From positions 1 to 6,833 of the forward strand of contig JAATGX010000210.1 of assembly GCA_015688915.1 (NCBI GenBank): a stretch of DNA of 6,833 bases, given 5' to 3'. A model generated the notes under the pieces. It saw only the letters and a list, made by a program, of their open reading frames with translations. It had not been told where the DNA came from and ran no database searches. Shown piece after piece: positions 1 through 6,684 of the stretch. Numbering within the stretch: the stretch's first letter is position 1; every line of letters starts with the position of its first letter. A program made the translations under genes and the position numbers. Origin of the DNA: Desulfuromonadales bacterium (GTDB lineage: Bacteria; Desulfobacterota; Desulfuromonadia; Geobacterales; Pseudopelobacteraceae).

Positions 1-94
1 CGCTGCTCTGTTCCGACGTCAACCGGGCCAGGACGACCGCGATAGTCTGGGGGTGCTCTTGGGAGAGCAGGTGGGCGATGCCGTTGAAATCCAT
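1..94 (-). CDS. FliG-like protein, N-terminal 31 codons only (runs off the window edge)
   Basis: The visible protein begins MDFNGIAHLLSQ and continues with EHPQTIAVVLARL at residues 13-25. This closely resembles the EHPQTIA signature of the middle (ARM-like) domain of FliG, the rotor switch protein of the flagellar C-ring. In full-length FliG this signature lies roughly 120 residues from the N-terminus; here it is almost at the start. The ATG at 92-94 has a good Shine-Dalgarno, AAGGAG at 101-106, with 6 nt spacing. Upstream in the same frame there is no ATG, GTG or TTG before a TGA at 134-136, so a longer N-terminus in this frame is excluded. The gene therefore encodes either a reduced FliG paralogue lacking the FliF-binding N-domain or a stand-alone FliG_M-type protein. 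MgtE-N domains share this fold, but the HPQTIA motif favours FliG. The rest of the gene is not visible, so flagellar function is unproven. Confidence 0.72.
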   Translation of the reverse strand, partial: MDFNGIAHLLSQEHPQTIAVVLARLTSEQSS

Positions 95-114
95 GGAACG
101 CTCCTTGTACGCCT

Positions 115-137
115 CTGACCGGGACGCACCCGGTCAG
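115..137 (-). other. Perfect 9-bp hairpin in the leader of the FliG-like gene
   Basis: CTGACCGGG (115-123) and CCCGGTCAG (129-137) form a perfect 9-bp inverted repeat around a 5-nt loop. It can extend by a wobble pair (114/138) and a C-G pair (113/139). It lies in the 105-nt gap between the BI-1-type gene and the FliG-like gene, ending 8 nt before the latter's Shine-Dalgarno. No T-run follows on either strand, so it is not a classical intrinsic terminator. A 5'-UTR structure, an RNA-processing or stability element, or a protein-binding site are all possible. Confidence 0.55.
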
Positions 138-199
138 GGCAATGCACCTCGTTCACTCGCAACACCAAGGGATACCTTCGAACTTCGCCGGTACAAGAC

Positions 200-898
200 C
201 TACCGCCGGCGGTCCCCCACAAACCTGAGCAGCATCAGGAACAGGTTGATGAAATCCAGGTAGAGCGTCAGGGCGCCCAGGATGGCCGGTTTCCTGCCGC
301 TGGCCCCTTGTGCGGCCAGGGCCTTGATCTTCCAGGTGTCGTAGGCGGTCAGACCGGTGAACACGAGTACCCCGATGGCGGAGACGATCCACGAGACCGC
401 GTCGCTGTGGAGGAAGATGTTCACCAGGGAGGCGATCACCACACCGATCAGCCCCATGACGAGGAAACTGCCCCACGAGGTCAGGTCGCGCCGGGTCAGG
501 TAGCCGTAAGCGCTCATGGCGCCGAACATGCCGGCCGTGATCACGAAGGTTGAGGCGATGGAATCGGCGGTGTAGACAAGGAAGACGATCGAGAGGGTGA
601 CGCCGTTGAGCGCCGAATACCCCAGGAACAACAGGGTCGCCGCGGTGGCGCTCAGGCGGTCGATGGCGCCGGACAGCACGAACACCAGGCCGAGTTCGCC
701 CAGCATCAGGCCGTAAAAGAGCAGCCGGTTGCCGACCACGGCATTGAGCAGCGCCGGTGTGGAGACGGTCACCAGGGCCAGCAGGGCGGTGAGGGCCAGT
801 CCCGCCCCCATCCAGGCGTAGACCTGCCGGACGAGGGTATTCCGCGCAACGAGAACCTGATCCTGGGTACGCGGGTAGTTGATATCGTAGTGGTTCAT
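200..898 (-). CDS. Bax inhibitor-1/YccA (YbhL-type) family integral membrane protein
   Basis: This 232-residue, very hydrophobic inner-membrane protein has seven likely membrane segments at about residues 26-45, 57-76, 84-108, 113-132, 143-162, 167-185 and 205-226. The cytosolic N-terminus contains QVYAWMGAGLALTALLA (25-41), typical of the bacterial BI-1 family. The signatures TAYDTWKIK (184-192) and LTLYLDFINLFLMLLR (210-225) near the C-terminus place it firmly in that family. D187 and D215 correspond by motif to the aspartate pair proposed as the pH/calcium gate in Bacillus YetJ. Family members are calcium-leak channels or modulators of membrane-protein turnover, and the role of this protein is unknown. 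The ATG at 896-898 is preceded by AAAGGAG (908-914) with 9 nt spacing. It follows the HD-GYP gene by 68 nt and ends in TAG. I see no convincing promoter in that gap, so read-through from upstream is likely. Length is normal and no key residue is missing. Confidence 0.93.
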   Translation of the reverse strand: MNHYDINYPRTQDQVLVARNTLVRQVYAWMGAGLALTALLALVTVSTPALLNAVVGNRLLFYGLMLGELGLVFVLSGAIDRLSATAATLLFLGYSALNGVTLSIVFLVYTADSIASTFVITAGMFGAMSAYGYLTRRDLTSWGSFLVMGLIGVVIASLVNIFLHSDAVSWIVSAIGVLVFTGLTAYDTWKIKALAAQGASGRKPAILGALTLYLDFINLFLMLLRFVGDRRR

Positions 899-966
899 AG
901 CTGTACACTCCTTTCCTTATGCAATTTCCATCCTGAATCCGTGACGTCTTCGCGGCCTCAGGTCTG

Positions 967-2064
967 TCAGAACGTATCCTGAACGTGCCTGAATTCATCT
1001 TCGAGACAAAGGAACGCCTCGACCAGCACCGGGTCGAAATGGGTGCCGTTCCCCTCCAGGATCATCGCCTTTACCTCTTCGTGGGACAATCCCTTGCGGT
1101 AGCAGCGGTCCGAGCGGAGAGCGTCGTAAAAGTCGGCCAGCGCCATGATGCGCGCCGAGAGCGGAATGTTCTTGCCGGCCAGCCCGTCGGGGTAGCCTGT
1201 GCCGTCCCAGCGCTCGTGGTGATACAGGGCAATCTCGATCCCCATGCCGATGAAGATGTTTCCTGAATAGTGATTATACACCAGTTGCATGTTTTCCCCG
1301 CCGATGACGGTATGGGTCTTCATCACCTCGAACTCGGCGGAGCTCAGCTTGTTCGGTTTCAGCAGAATGCTGTCCGGTATGGCCACCTTGCCGATGTCGT
1401 GCAGCGGTGATGCGTGCTGGATGCATTCGACGAAGTCCGGCGTGATGTGTGCCGCATAGGGAGAATCCTTGCCGAGCTGCTCCGCCAGGAGCCGGCAGTA
1501 TGTCTGCACCCGCTCCAGGTGCGCACCGGTGTCTTCGTCACGCTGTTCGGCCAGCTTGGCAATGGCAAAGATCGTTGCCTGCTGCGCCTCCGACAGCTCC
1601 CGCACCTTCCGTTCCATCAGCCGCTGAAACTCCAGCATCTGCTGAAGTGAGCGCAGGTTGAGATGCACCCCGACCCTGGCCTGGATCTCCTCATAATGAA
1701 ACGGCTTGGTGATGTAGTCCACCCCGCCCGCCTGGAAGGCCTTGAGCTTGGCATCCGTGGTGCCAATATTGCTCATGAAGAGAACCGGGATCTCCCTGAG
1801 CCGGGGATTCTGCTTGAACTGCTCGCAGATCTGGTAACCGTCCATCCCAGGCATCATGACGTCCAGGAGGATCAGGTCCGGCGCGCTTTCTCCGGCCAGC
1901 TTCAGGGCCATGGCGCCACTGGTGAAGGTAACGACCCTGTTGCCGTTCCGGGTCAGCATCTGTTCCAGAAAGACGAGCATTTCAGGATTGTCGTCCACGA
2001 CCATGATGGTGGCCTGCGTCGCCTGCGGATTATCCCCTGTTTTCATTGTGCTCGGTGCGCGCAT
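967..2064 (-). CDS. REC-HD-GYP response regulator, probable c-di-GMP phosphodiesterase
   Basis: This 365-residue cytoplasmic two-component output protein has a receiver domain at about 18-135. It carries acidic residues D24/D25, phospho-acceptor D68 in LILLDVMMPG, S98 and K120 in ITKPF, so it should be phosphorylatable. A helical linker (about 137-175) leads to an HD-GYP domain with H182 (GAHLERV), the H222-D223 pair and K226 in LHDIGK, H251, H282-H283 (YHHERW), the GYP motif DGTGYP (287-292), and D311 in the LADFYDAL segment. All the metal-ligand positions I can recognise are present, so hydrolysis of c-di-GMP to pGpG or GMP is expected. One small deviation is RCYRKG where RPYK is usual. The ATG at 2062-2064 is chosen because GGAGG lies at 2074-2078 (9 nt spacing). 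Upstream M codons in frame, and the later M7, have no such site. No partner histidine kinase is in view. The gene lies 85 nt after lspA. Confidence 0.93.
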   Translation of the reverse strand: MRAPSTMKTGDNPQATQATIMVVDDNPEMLVFLEQMLTRNGNRVVTFTSGAMALKLAGESAPDLILLDVMMPGMDGYQICEQFKQNPRLREIPVLFMSNIGTTDAKLKAFQAGGVDYITKPFHYEEIQARVGVHLNLRSLQQMLEFQRLMERKVRELSEAQQATIFAIAKLAEQRDEDTGAHLERVQTYCRLLAEQLGKDSPYAAHITPDFVECIQHASPLHDIGKVAIPDSILLKPNKLSSAEFEVMKTHTVIGGENMQLVYNHYSGNIFIGMGIEIALYHHERWDGTGYPDGLAGKNIPLSARIMALADFYDALRSDRCYRKGLSHEEVKAMILEGNGTHFDPVLVEAFLCLEDEFRHVQDTF

Positions 2065-2071
2065 CTGGATT

Positions 2072-2078
2072 ATCCTCC
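2072..2078 (-). promoter_or_regulatory. Shine-Dalgarno fixing the start of the REC-HD-GYP gene
   Basis: GGAGGAT on the minus strand lies 7 nt before the ATG at 2062-2064. It decides between that start, a longer reading frame opening at 2124, and an internal ATG at 2044-2046 that has no purine-rich site in front of it. Confidence 0.8.
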
Positions 2079-2149
2079 GGAAGGTCCCGGACTTGCAAAA
2101 AAGGGAACGGATCGGGGGGCACAAATCCGGGCATGTCCCACGGCGGACT

Positions 2150-2665
2150 TCACCTGCCTGCCCCCTGCCCCTTCACGCCGGCCCTCGGCTTTCGCCGCTT
2201 CTCTTCCAGCAGTATGTCCAGGGCCAGCAGGAAGACCCCGACGCAGATCAGCGAATCGGCCACATTGAAGGCCGGCCAGTGGTGCCGGTACCAGTGGACG
2301 TCCAGAAAATCGATCACCTCGCCCAACCGCAGCCGGTCCATCAGGTTGCCGACGGCGCCGGAAAAGATCATGGCCAGGGAAACCTGGGCCAGTTTCTGGT
2401 CGTCGGCCAGCTTGCGGAAAGCGACCAGGATGGCGATTGCGGCCACCAGGGAGACGCAGACGAAGAACGGCAGCCGCCAACTGGCCTGGGAGAGAAAACT
2501 GAAGGCCGCCCCTTTGTTCCTGATGTAGGTGATGCTGAAGACATTGTCCACCACCGGTATGGTTTGATACAACTGTATACTGCGGTCGATGTAGAGCTTG
2601 GTGCATTGATCGGCGACCAGGCCGACAACGGTGATGAGGGCAAACAGTGCATGGCGGTTTTTCAT
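2150..2665 (-). CDS. lspA: Lipoprotein signal peptidase (signal peptidase II)
   Basis: LspA is the inner-membrane aspartyl protease that removes the signal peptide from prolipoproteins after diacylglyceryl transfer to the lipobox cysteine. This copy is 171 residues with four likely membrane segments (about 6-20, 65-82, 94-109, 136-153). Family motifs are all present: VADQCTK (17-23), YIRNKGAAFSFL (47-58), GAVGNLMDRL (103-112), GEVIDFLDVHW (115-125) and PAFNVADS (131-138). D119 and D137 match the catalytic aspartates, with N107, D110, R111 and N134 also conserved. The C-terminal tail from about 154 is basic and glycine-rich. The ATG at 2663-2665 overlaps the TGA of the upstream GGDEF gene as ATGA, and its Shine-Dalgarno (GGAG, 2671-2674) is inside that gene, so translational coupling is likely. 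Proximity to ileS is the common bacterial arrangement, but here a GGDEF gene sits between them. Confidence 0.97.
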   Translation of the reverse strand: MKNRHALFALITVVGLVADQCTKLYIDRSIQLYQTIPVVDNVFSITYIRNKGAAFSFLSQASWRLPFFVCVSLVAAIAILVAFRKLADDQKLAQVSLAMIFSGAVGNLMDRLRLGEVIDFLDVHWYRHHWPAFNVADSLICVGVFLLALDILLEEKRRKPRAGVKGQGAGR

Positions 2666-3702
2666 GGGCTCTCCGGTACCTTTCCGGTGGAAAATCGGGG
2701 TGTGCTGTCATCCATGGCATCCTCGGGCGCGATGGCGGTCACCCGGTTGCGTCCGCTCCCTTTCGAGGCGTACAGCCCGCGGTCGGCCAGGTCCACCAGC
2801 CCTTCCCAGGTGGGAAAGCCGCCATCCTCAAGCTGGCAGGCCACCCCGCAACTGATGGTGATGTGGCCGAAGGGGCTCTGCTCGTGGGCGATGTTCAATG
2901 CCGCGAAACCGGCCAACGTACGTTCGGCCAGGATCAGGGCACTGTGCAGGTTCGTCTCCGGCAGCATCAGCAGGATCTCCTCGCCGCCGTAGCGGTAGAG
3001 GCGGTCCGACTTGCGAATGCCGGCCTGCAGGTGTTCGGCAATCAGCCGGAGGGCGGCATCGCCCGCCTTGTGCCCGTAGAAATCGTTGTACAGCTTGAAA
3101 TAGTCCACATCGAACAGGGCCACGGAATAGGCGCGTTTGTAGCGCACTGCCTGGCGATGGGTGTGATCCAGGTCAACCTGCATGGCGCGGCGGTTGCCGA
3201 TTCCAGTCAGGGCGTCGACCATGGAGAGCGAGTGCAACTGCTCGTTGGCCTGTTGCAATTCCCGCGTGCGCTCCCTGACGGAGCGTTCGATGATCGCGCG
3301 CTGCCGTTCAAAGATGCGGAAATGGGCCTGGACCAGATCCGACTGGGTGACCAGCCCGGTCATCCTCCCTTGTCCGTCCACCACCGGCAGGTGGCGGATC
3401 TTCTGGGAACTGGAGACCACCAGGGCATCGAACAGGGTCGTTGTCTCGGACACGGTCATGACCGGCGCGGACATGACCTCGGCCACCGGGATCGATACAA
3501 AGGAACGGTCGCCGAGAAATCGGGGCGCCAATCGCACGATGTCCCGTTCAGTGACGATCCCCGCCGGCAGCCGGTCCTCCACTACCACCATGCACGAGTA
3601 GCGGTTGTCCAGCATGGCCTGGATCGCCGTCATCAATCCGGTTTGGGGCTGGATGCTGACGACGTTGGAGGACATCAGGTCCCTGACGCGGATATCGTCC
3701 AT
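2662..3702 (-). CDS. Tandem CBS plus GGDEF protein, probable diguanylate cyclase
   Basis: This 346-residue protein has no membrane segment. Two CBS motifs come first: about residues 5-57 (VRDLMSSNVVSI to GIVTERDIVR) and 73-124 (VAEVMSAPVMTV to GLVTQSDLV). Such pairs usually bind adenosine nucleotides or similar ligands. A helical, coiled-coil-like linker (about 126-160) leads to a GGDEF domain at about 161-325. The domain shows DALTGIGNRR (163-172), FDVDYFKLYND (197-207) with metal-ligand candidate D198, GHKAGD (210-215) and the active-site signature GGEEI (239-243). R230-K-S-D233 lies exactly five residues before it, matching the RxxD inhibitory site for product feedback. The protein should make c-di-GMP from two GTP, possibly gated by ligand binding to the CBS pair. 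A tail of about 20 residues follows the domain. The ATG at 3700-3702 is chosen for its strong ribosome site. The gene starts 34 nt after ileS and overlaps lspA by 4 nt. Confidence 0.93.
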   Translation of the reverse strand: MDDIRVRDLMSSNVVSIQPQTGLMTAIQAMLDNRYSCMVVVEDRLPAGIVTERDIVRLAPRFLGDRSFVSIPVAEVMSAPVMTVSETTTLFDALVVSSSQKIRHLPVVDGQGRMTGLVTQSDLVQAHFRIFERQRAIIERSVRERTRELQQANEQLHSLSMVDALTGIGNRRAMQVDLDHTHRQAVRYKRAYSVALFDVDYFKLYNDFYGHKAGDAALRLIAEHLQAGIRKSDRLYRYGGEEILLMLPETNLHSALILAERTLAGFAALNIAHEQSPFGHITISCGVACQLEDGGFPTWEGLVDLADRGLYASKGSGRNRVTAIAPEDAMDDSTPRFSTGKVPESP

Positions 3703-3710
3703 ACGTGGTG

Positions 3711-3717
3711 TCCTCCT
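3711..3717 (-). promoter_or_regulatory. Strong Shine-Dalgarno fixing the start of the CBS-GGDEF gene
   Basis: AGGAGGA on the minus strand lies 8 nt before the ATG at 3700-3702. It lies in the 34-nt spacer after the ileS stop. It argues against an in-frame ATG at 3786, which would add 28 residues unlike a CBS domain and overlap the end of ileS by about 50 nt. Confidence 0.85.
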
Positions 3718-3736
3718 GGTGCCGCGCCGCCCGGTT

Positions 3737-6511
3737 TCAGATGACCGCAGCCGTGCATTTGGGACAAATACCGGGATGGTCGCCATGCTGGCCGAGCTCT
3801 TCGCTGTAGCACCAGCAGCGCTCGCACTTTGCGCCCGGCGCTGCCGTCACCCGCACCCGCAGCCCCTCGATGTTCTCGGAGGACCAGAGATCGCCGGAAG
3901 CGTCGTCGGTCAGTTCCACCTTCGACACGATCAAGATGCTCGGCAACTCGACTTGGTACTCGCGCAGGAAGGCCAGCAGGTCAGGGGCGGCGACAATGGT
4001 CACGCCGGCGTCCAGGGAGTGGCCGATCGTCTTGGCCACGCGGCCCTGTTCCAACGCCTTGGACACCTCGGCCCGCACCTTCATGATCCGCTCCCAGCGT
4101 TCCACCAGCGTATCGTCCTTCAACTCCGGCCGCAACATAGGGAACGCCGCCAGATGAACGCTGGCCTCGCGCTCGCCCGGCAGATACTTCCAGGCTTCGT
4201 CGGCGGTAAAGGAAAGCACCGGTGCGATCAGGCGCAGCAGGGTGTCCAGGATGCGGTACATGACGGTCTGGGCGCTGCGGCGCTCCAGGGAGGTCTTCTT
4301 GCTGGTGTAGACCCGGTCCTTGAGGATATCCAGGTAGAACGAGCTCATCTCCACGGTGCAGAAACCGTTCACGGCATGGTACAGCACGTGGAACTCGTAC
4401 TCGCCGTAACAGGCCAGCACCTTTTCCTTGAGCAGTTCCAACTGGTGCAGGGCCCAGCGGTCGATCTCCGGCATCCGTGCCGGCTCGACGCTGTCCCGGG
4501 CCGGGTCAAAATCGTGAATGTTGCCCAGGATGTAGCGGCTGGTGTTGCGGATGCGGCGGTAGGCCTCGGACAGGCGGGTGAGGATCTCCGGGGAGATGCG
4601 GATGTCGTCCCGGTAATCCTGGGCCGCCACCCACAGGCGCAGGATCTCGGCGCCGTATTTCTTGATCACCTCTTCCGGGGCCACCACGTTGCCGACCGAC
4701 TTGCTCATCTTGCGGCCATTGCCGTCAACCACGAAACCGTGGGTGAGAACGTTCCGGTACGGTGCGCGGCCCCGCGTGCCGACGCTCTCCAGAAGCGACG
4801 AGTGGAACCATCCGCGATGCTGGTCGCTTCCCTCCAGATACATGTCGGCCGGCGAGGAGAGCTTGGGGTTGGCCTCCAGCACGGCGGCATGGGAAACGCC
4901 CGAGTCGAACCAGACGTCCAGGATGTCCATCTCCTTCTCGAACGAGGAGGCCCCGCATTTCGGGCATGTCGTCCCTTCCGGCAGGAGCCTGGCGGCGTCC
5001 CAGTCGAACCAGACGTCGGCGCTGTGCCGGGTGAAGTGCCCGGCCACGTGCTCCATGACCGCCCCGTCCGCCAGGTATTCGCCGCAGGCGGTACAGGAGA
5101 AGGCGGTGATCGGCACCCCCCAGGTGCGCTGACGGGAGATGCACCAGTCCGGCCGGTTCTCGATCATGCCATGGATACGCTCCTTGCCCCATTTGGGAAT
5201 CCACTGTACCTGATCAATGGCCTCCAGGGACTTTTGCCTCAGGTCATTGGCCTGCATGGAGATGAACCACTGTTCGGTGGCGCGGAAGATGATCGGCTTC
5301 TTGCAGCGCCAGCAGTGGGGGTAGGAGTGGCTGATCTTCGCGGTCTGCAACAGGGCGCCCACCTCGGTCAGCTTGTCGATCACGCTCTGGTTGGCATCGA
5401 ACACGAACTGTCCGCCGAAGAACTCGAGGTTCTGGACATACCTGCCGTGGTTGTCCACCGGGTTGTAGATCTCCAGCCCCTCCTTGAGGGCCAGTTCATA
5501 GTCCTCCTGGCCGTGGCCGGGGGCGGTGTGGACGCAGCCGGTGCCGGCCTCCAGGGTGACATGCTCACCCAGCAGGATGATGGAGTCGCGGTCGTAAAAG
5601 GGATGCTTGCACCGCTTCCGCTCCAGGGCCCGGGCGGAGAAGGTGGCTACGACGTTTCCTGTCAGGCCCGTGGCCTGCAGAAAGGCGTCCTTCAACCCTT
5701 CGGCCACGATCAGCACACCCTTTTCCGTCTCCAGGGCGACGTATTCGAACTCCGGGTGCATGGCAATGGCCAGGTTGGCGGGGATGGTCCAGGGGGTAGT
5801 GGTCCAGATCACCACGTACGCCTGCTTGCCGGCCAGGGCCGGGATTGCCCCGGAAACATCGTCGACCAGTTTGAAACGGACGTAGATCGAGGGCGATGTG
5901 TGGTCGGCGTATTCCACCTCGGCCTCGGCCAGGGCCGTGACACAGGATGAGCACCAGTGCACCGGCTTCTTGCCCCGGTACAGGCCGCCGTTGTGGGCGA
6001 ACTTCGCCAGTTCCCGTGCGGTCTGCCCCTCGTACTCGTAGTTCATGGTCAGGTACGGGTTATCCCAGTCGCCCAGCACCCCCAGCCGCCGGAACTCCTC
6101 CTTCTGGACGGCGATGAACTTTTCCGCGTAGTTCCGGCACTCGCGCCGCATCTCCAGCTTGGAGATCTGGTGTTTTTTCGAACCCAGGTTCTTCTCCACC
6201 TGCAGTTCGATCGGCAGGCCATGACAGTCCCAGCCCGGCACGTAGGGGGCGTTGAACCCCTCCATACGCTTTCCCTTGAGAATGATGTCCTTGAGGATCT
6301 TGTTCAGGGCATGGCCGATGTGGATATGGCCGTTGGCATAGGGGGGGCCGTCGTGCAGGATGTAGGACGGCTTGTCCGTACCGGCCGCCTCTACTGCCGC
6401 GTACAGGCCATTTTCCTGCCATTGGGCCAGTATTTCCGGCTCGCGCTGGTTCAGGTTGGCCTTCATGGGAAACGCCGTCTGCGGCAGGTTGAGGGTATCT
6501 TTATAATCCAT
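3737..6511 (-). CDS. ileS: Isoleucyl-tRNA synthetase
   Basis: IleS charges tRNA-Ile with isoleucine in the cytosol and hydrolyses mischarged valine. It has 924 residues, close to the 938 of E. coli. The class I signatures are PPYANGHIHIGH (56-67; HIGH at 64-67) and KMSKS (601-605). The editing domain (CP1) shows WTTTPWTIPANLAIA (236-250) and GTGCVHTAPGHGQEDY (323-338), with D337 at the position expected for the editing aspartate. The catalytic core also has DVWFDSGVSH (532-541) and GSDQHRGWF (561-569). The anticodon-binding region follows, then a C-terminal zinc knuckle with C896, C899, C916 and C919. This is the bacterial type with the C-terminal zinc site, normally the mupirocin-sensitive kind. 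Two further CxxC pairs (473/476 and 516/519) suggest an additional metal knuckle in the region before DVWFDSG. The ATG at 6509-6511 has AAGGAG (6517-6522) with 5 nt spacing. It is the first gene of the minus-strand cluster. Confidence 0.98.
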   Translation of the reverse strand: MDYKDTLNLPQTAFPMKANLNQREPEILAQWQENGLYAAVEAAGTDKPSYILHDGPPYANGHIHIGHALNKILKDIILKGKRMEGFNAPYVPGWDCHGLPIELQVEKNLGSKKHQISKLEMRRECRNYAEKFIAVQKEEFRRLGVLGDWDNPYLTMNYEYEGQTARELAKFAHNGGLYRGKKPVHWCSSCVTALAEAEVEYADHTSPSIYVRFKLVDDVSGAIPALAGKQAYVVIWTTTPWTIPANLAIAMHPEFEYVALETEKGVLIVAEGLKDAFLQATGLTGNVVATFSARALERKRCKHPFYDRDSIILLGEHVTLEAGTGCVHTAPGHGQEDYELALKEGLEIYNPVDNHGRYVQNLEFFGGQFVFDANQSVIDKLTEVGALLQTAKISHSYPHCWRCKKPIIFRATEQWFISMQANDLRQKSLEAIDQVQWIPKWGKERIHGMIENRPDWCISRQRTWGVPITAFSCTACGEYLADGAVMEHVAGHFTRHSADVWFDWDAARLLPEGTTCPKCGASSFEKEMDILDVWFDSGVSHAAVLEANPKLSSPADMYLEGSDQHRGWFHSSLLESVGTRGRAPYRNVLTHGFVVDGNGRKMSKSVGNVVAPEEVIKKYGAEILRLWVAAQDYRDDIRISPEILTRLSEAYRRIRNTSRYILGNIHDFDPARDSVEPARMPEIDRWALHQLELLKEKVLACYGEYEFHVLYHAVNGFCTVEMSSFYLDILKDRVYTSKKTSLERRSAQTVMYRILDTLLRLIAPVLSFTADEAWKYLPGEREASVHLAAFPMLRPELKDDTLVERWERIMKVRAEVSKALEQGRVAKTIGHSLDAGVTIVAAPDLLAFLREYQVELPSILIVSKVELTDDASGDLWSSENIEGLRVRVTAAPGAKCERCWCYSEELGQHGDHPGICPKCTAAVI

Positions 6512-6548
6512 GGGAACTCCTTCGGGTACTCAACTGAAAAATCTATTA

Positions 6549-6577
6549 ACCCTACAAATAACTGCCGCAAAAGTCAA
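6549..6577 (-). promoter_or_regulatory. Probable sigma-70-type promoter of ileS
   Basis: On the minus strand, TTGACT (6572-6577) is followed after 17 nt by TAGGGT (6549-6554). The -35 box matches the consensus at 5 of 6 positions and the -10 box at 3 of 6. Transcription would start near 6542, giving a leader of about 30 nt before the ileS ATG. That is too short for a T-box or other tRNA-sensing leader. Confidence 0.5.
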
Positions 6578-6607
6578 GGACAGCGCATTCGTCCACGCTT
6601 CACGTCC

Positions 6608-6615
6608 AACCGGTT
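6608..6615. other. AACCGGTT palindrome in the divergent intergenic region
   Basis: A perfect 8-bp palindrome lies between the two divergent promoter candidates, about 30 bp upstream of the ileS -35 box and 14 bp upstream of the plus-strand -35 candidate. Such short palindromes occur by chance, so an operator role is speculative. Confidence 0.2.
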
Positions 6616-6628
6616 CCACCCGCATTAG

Positions 6629-6656
6629 TTGTGGCTTACGACACCGTGTCTATGCT
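6629..6656 (+). promoter_or_regulatory. Candidate promoter of the divergent binding-protein gene
   Basis: TTGTGG (6629-6634) and TATGCT (6651-6656) are separated by 16 nt. Matches to sigma-70 consensus are only 3 of 6 and 4 of 6, so a weak or activator-dependent promoter is implied. An inverted repeat GACAC-C-GTGTC (6640-6650) fills the spacer right up to the -10 box, where a bound regulator could block polymerase. Confidence 0.35.
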
Positions 6657-6684
6657 ATTTTGGGTCCGTATCAGGAGGTACCGC

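Noticed and set aside
899..966. Possible promoter between the HD-GYP and BI-1-type genes
   Set aside because: No pair of -35 and -10 boxes with acceptable spacing stands out in the 68-nt gap.
153..998. A 281-codon minus-strand frame overlapping the BI-1-type gene
   Set aside because: It is a different frame of the same strand with Arg/Pro/Gly-rich composition. The BI-1 frame has clear family motifs and a ribosome binding site.
2097..2129. Possible intrinsic terminator after lspA: CGGAT/ATCCG arms (2108-2112, 2125-2129) followed on the minus strand by six T (2097-2102)
   Set aside because: The stem is only 5 bp with a 12-nt loop, and the T-run is separated by 5 nt. This is too weak to call as a terminator.
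1856..2992. A 378-codon plus-strand open frame across the starts of the HD-GYP and lspA genes
   Set aside because: It runs antisense over three well-supported genes and their boundaries, and its product shows no domain.
2647..3744. A 365-codon plus-strand open frame opposite the CBS-GGDEF gene
   Set aside because: It mirrors the reverse complement of strong CBS and GGDEF motifs and has no recognisable product.
3605..5950. A 781-codon open frame on the plus strand opposite ileS
   Set aside because: It is antisense to ileS codons. Long open frames opposite GC-rich genes are common, the translation matches no family I recognise, and it has low-complexity Gly/Val/His/Gln composition.
6512..6684. 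T-box or other riboswitch leader for ileS
   Set aside because: The likely promoter leaves only about 30 nt of leader, and no T-box consensus or long structured region is seen.
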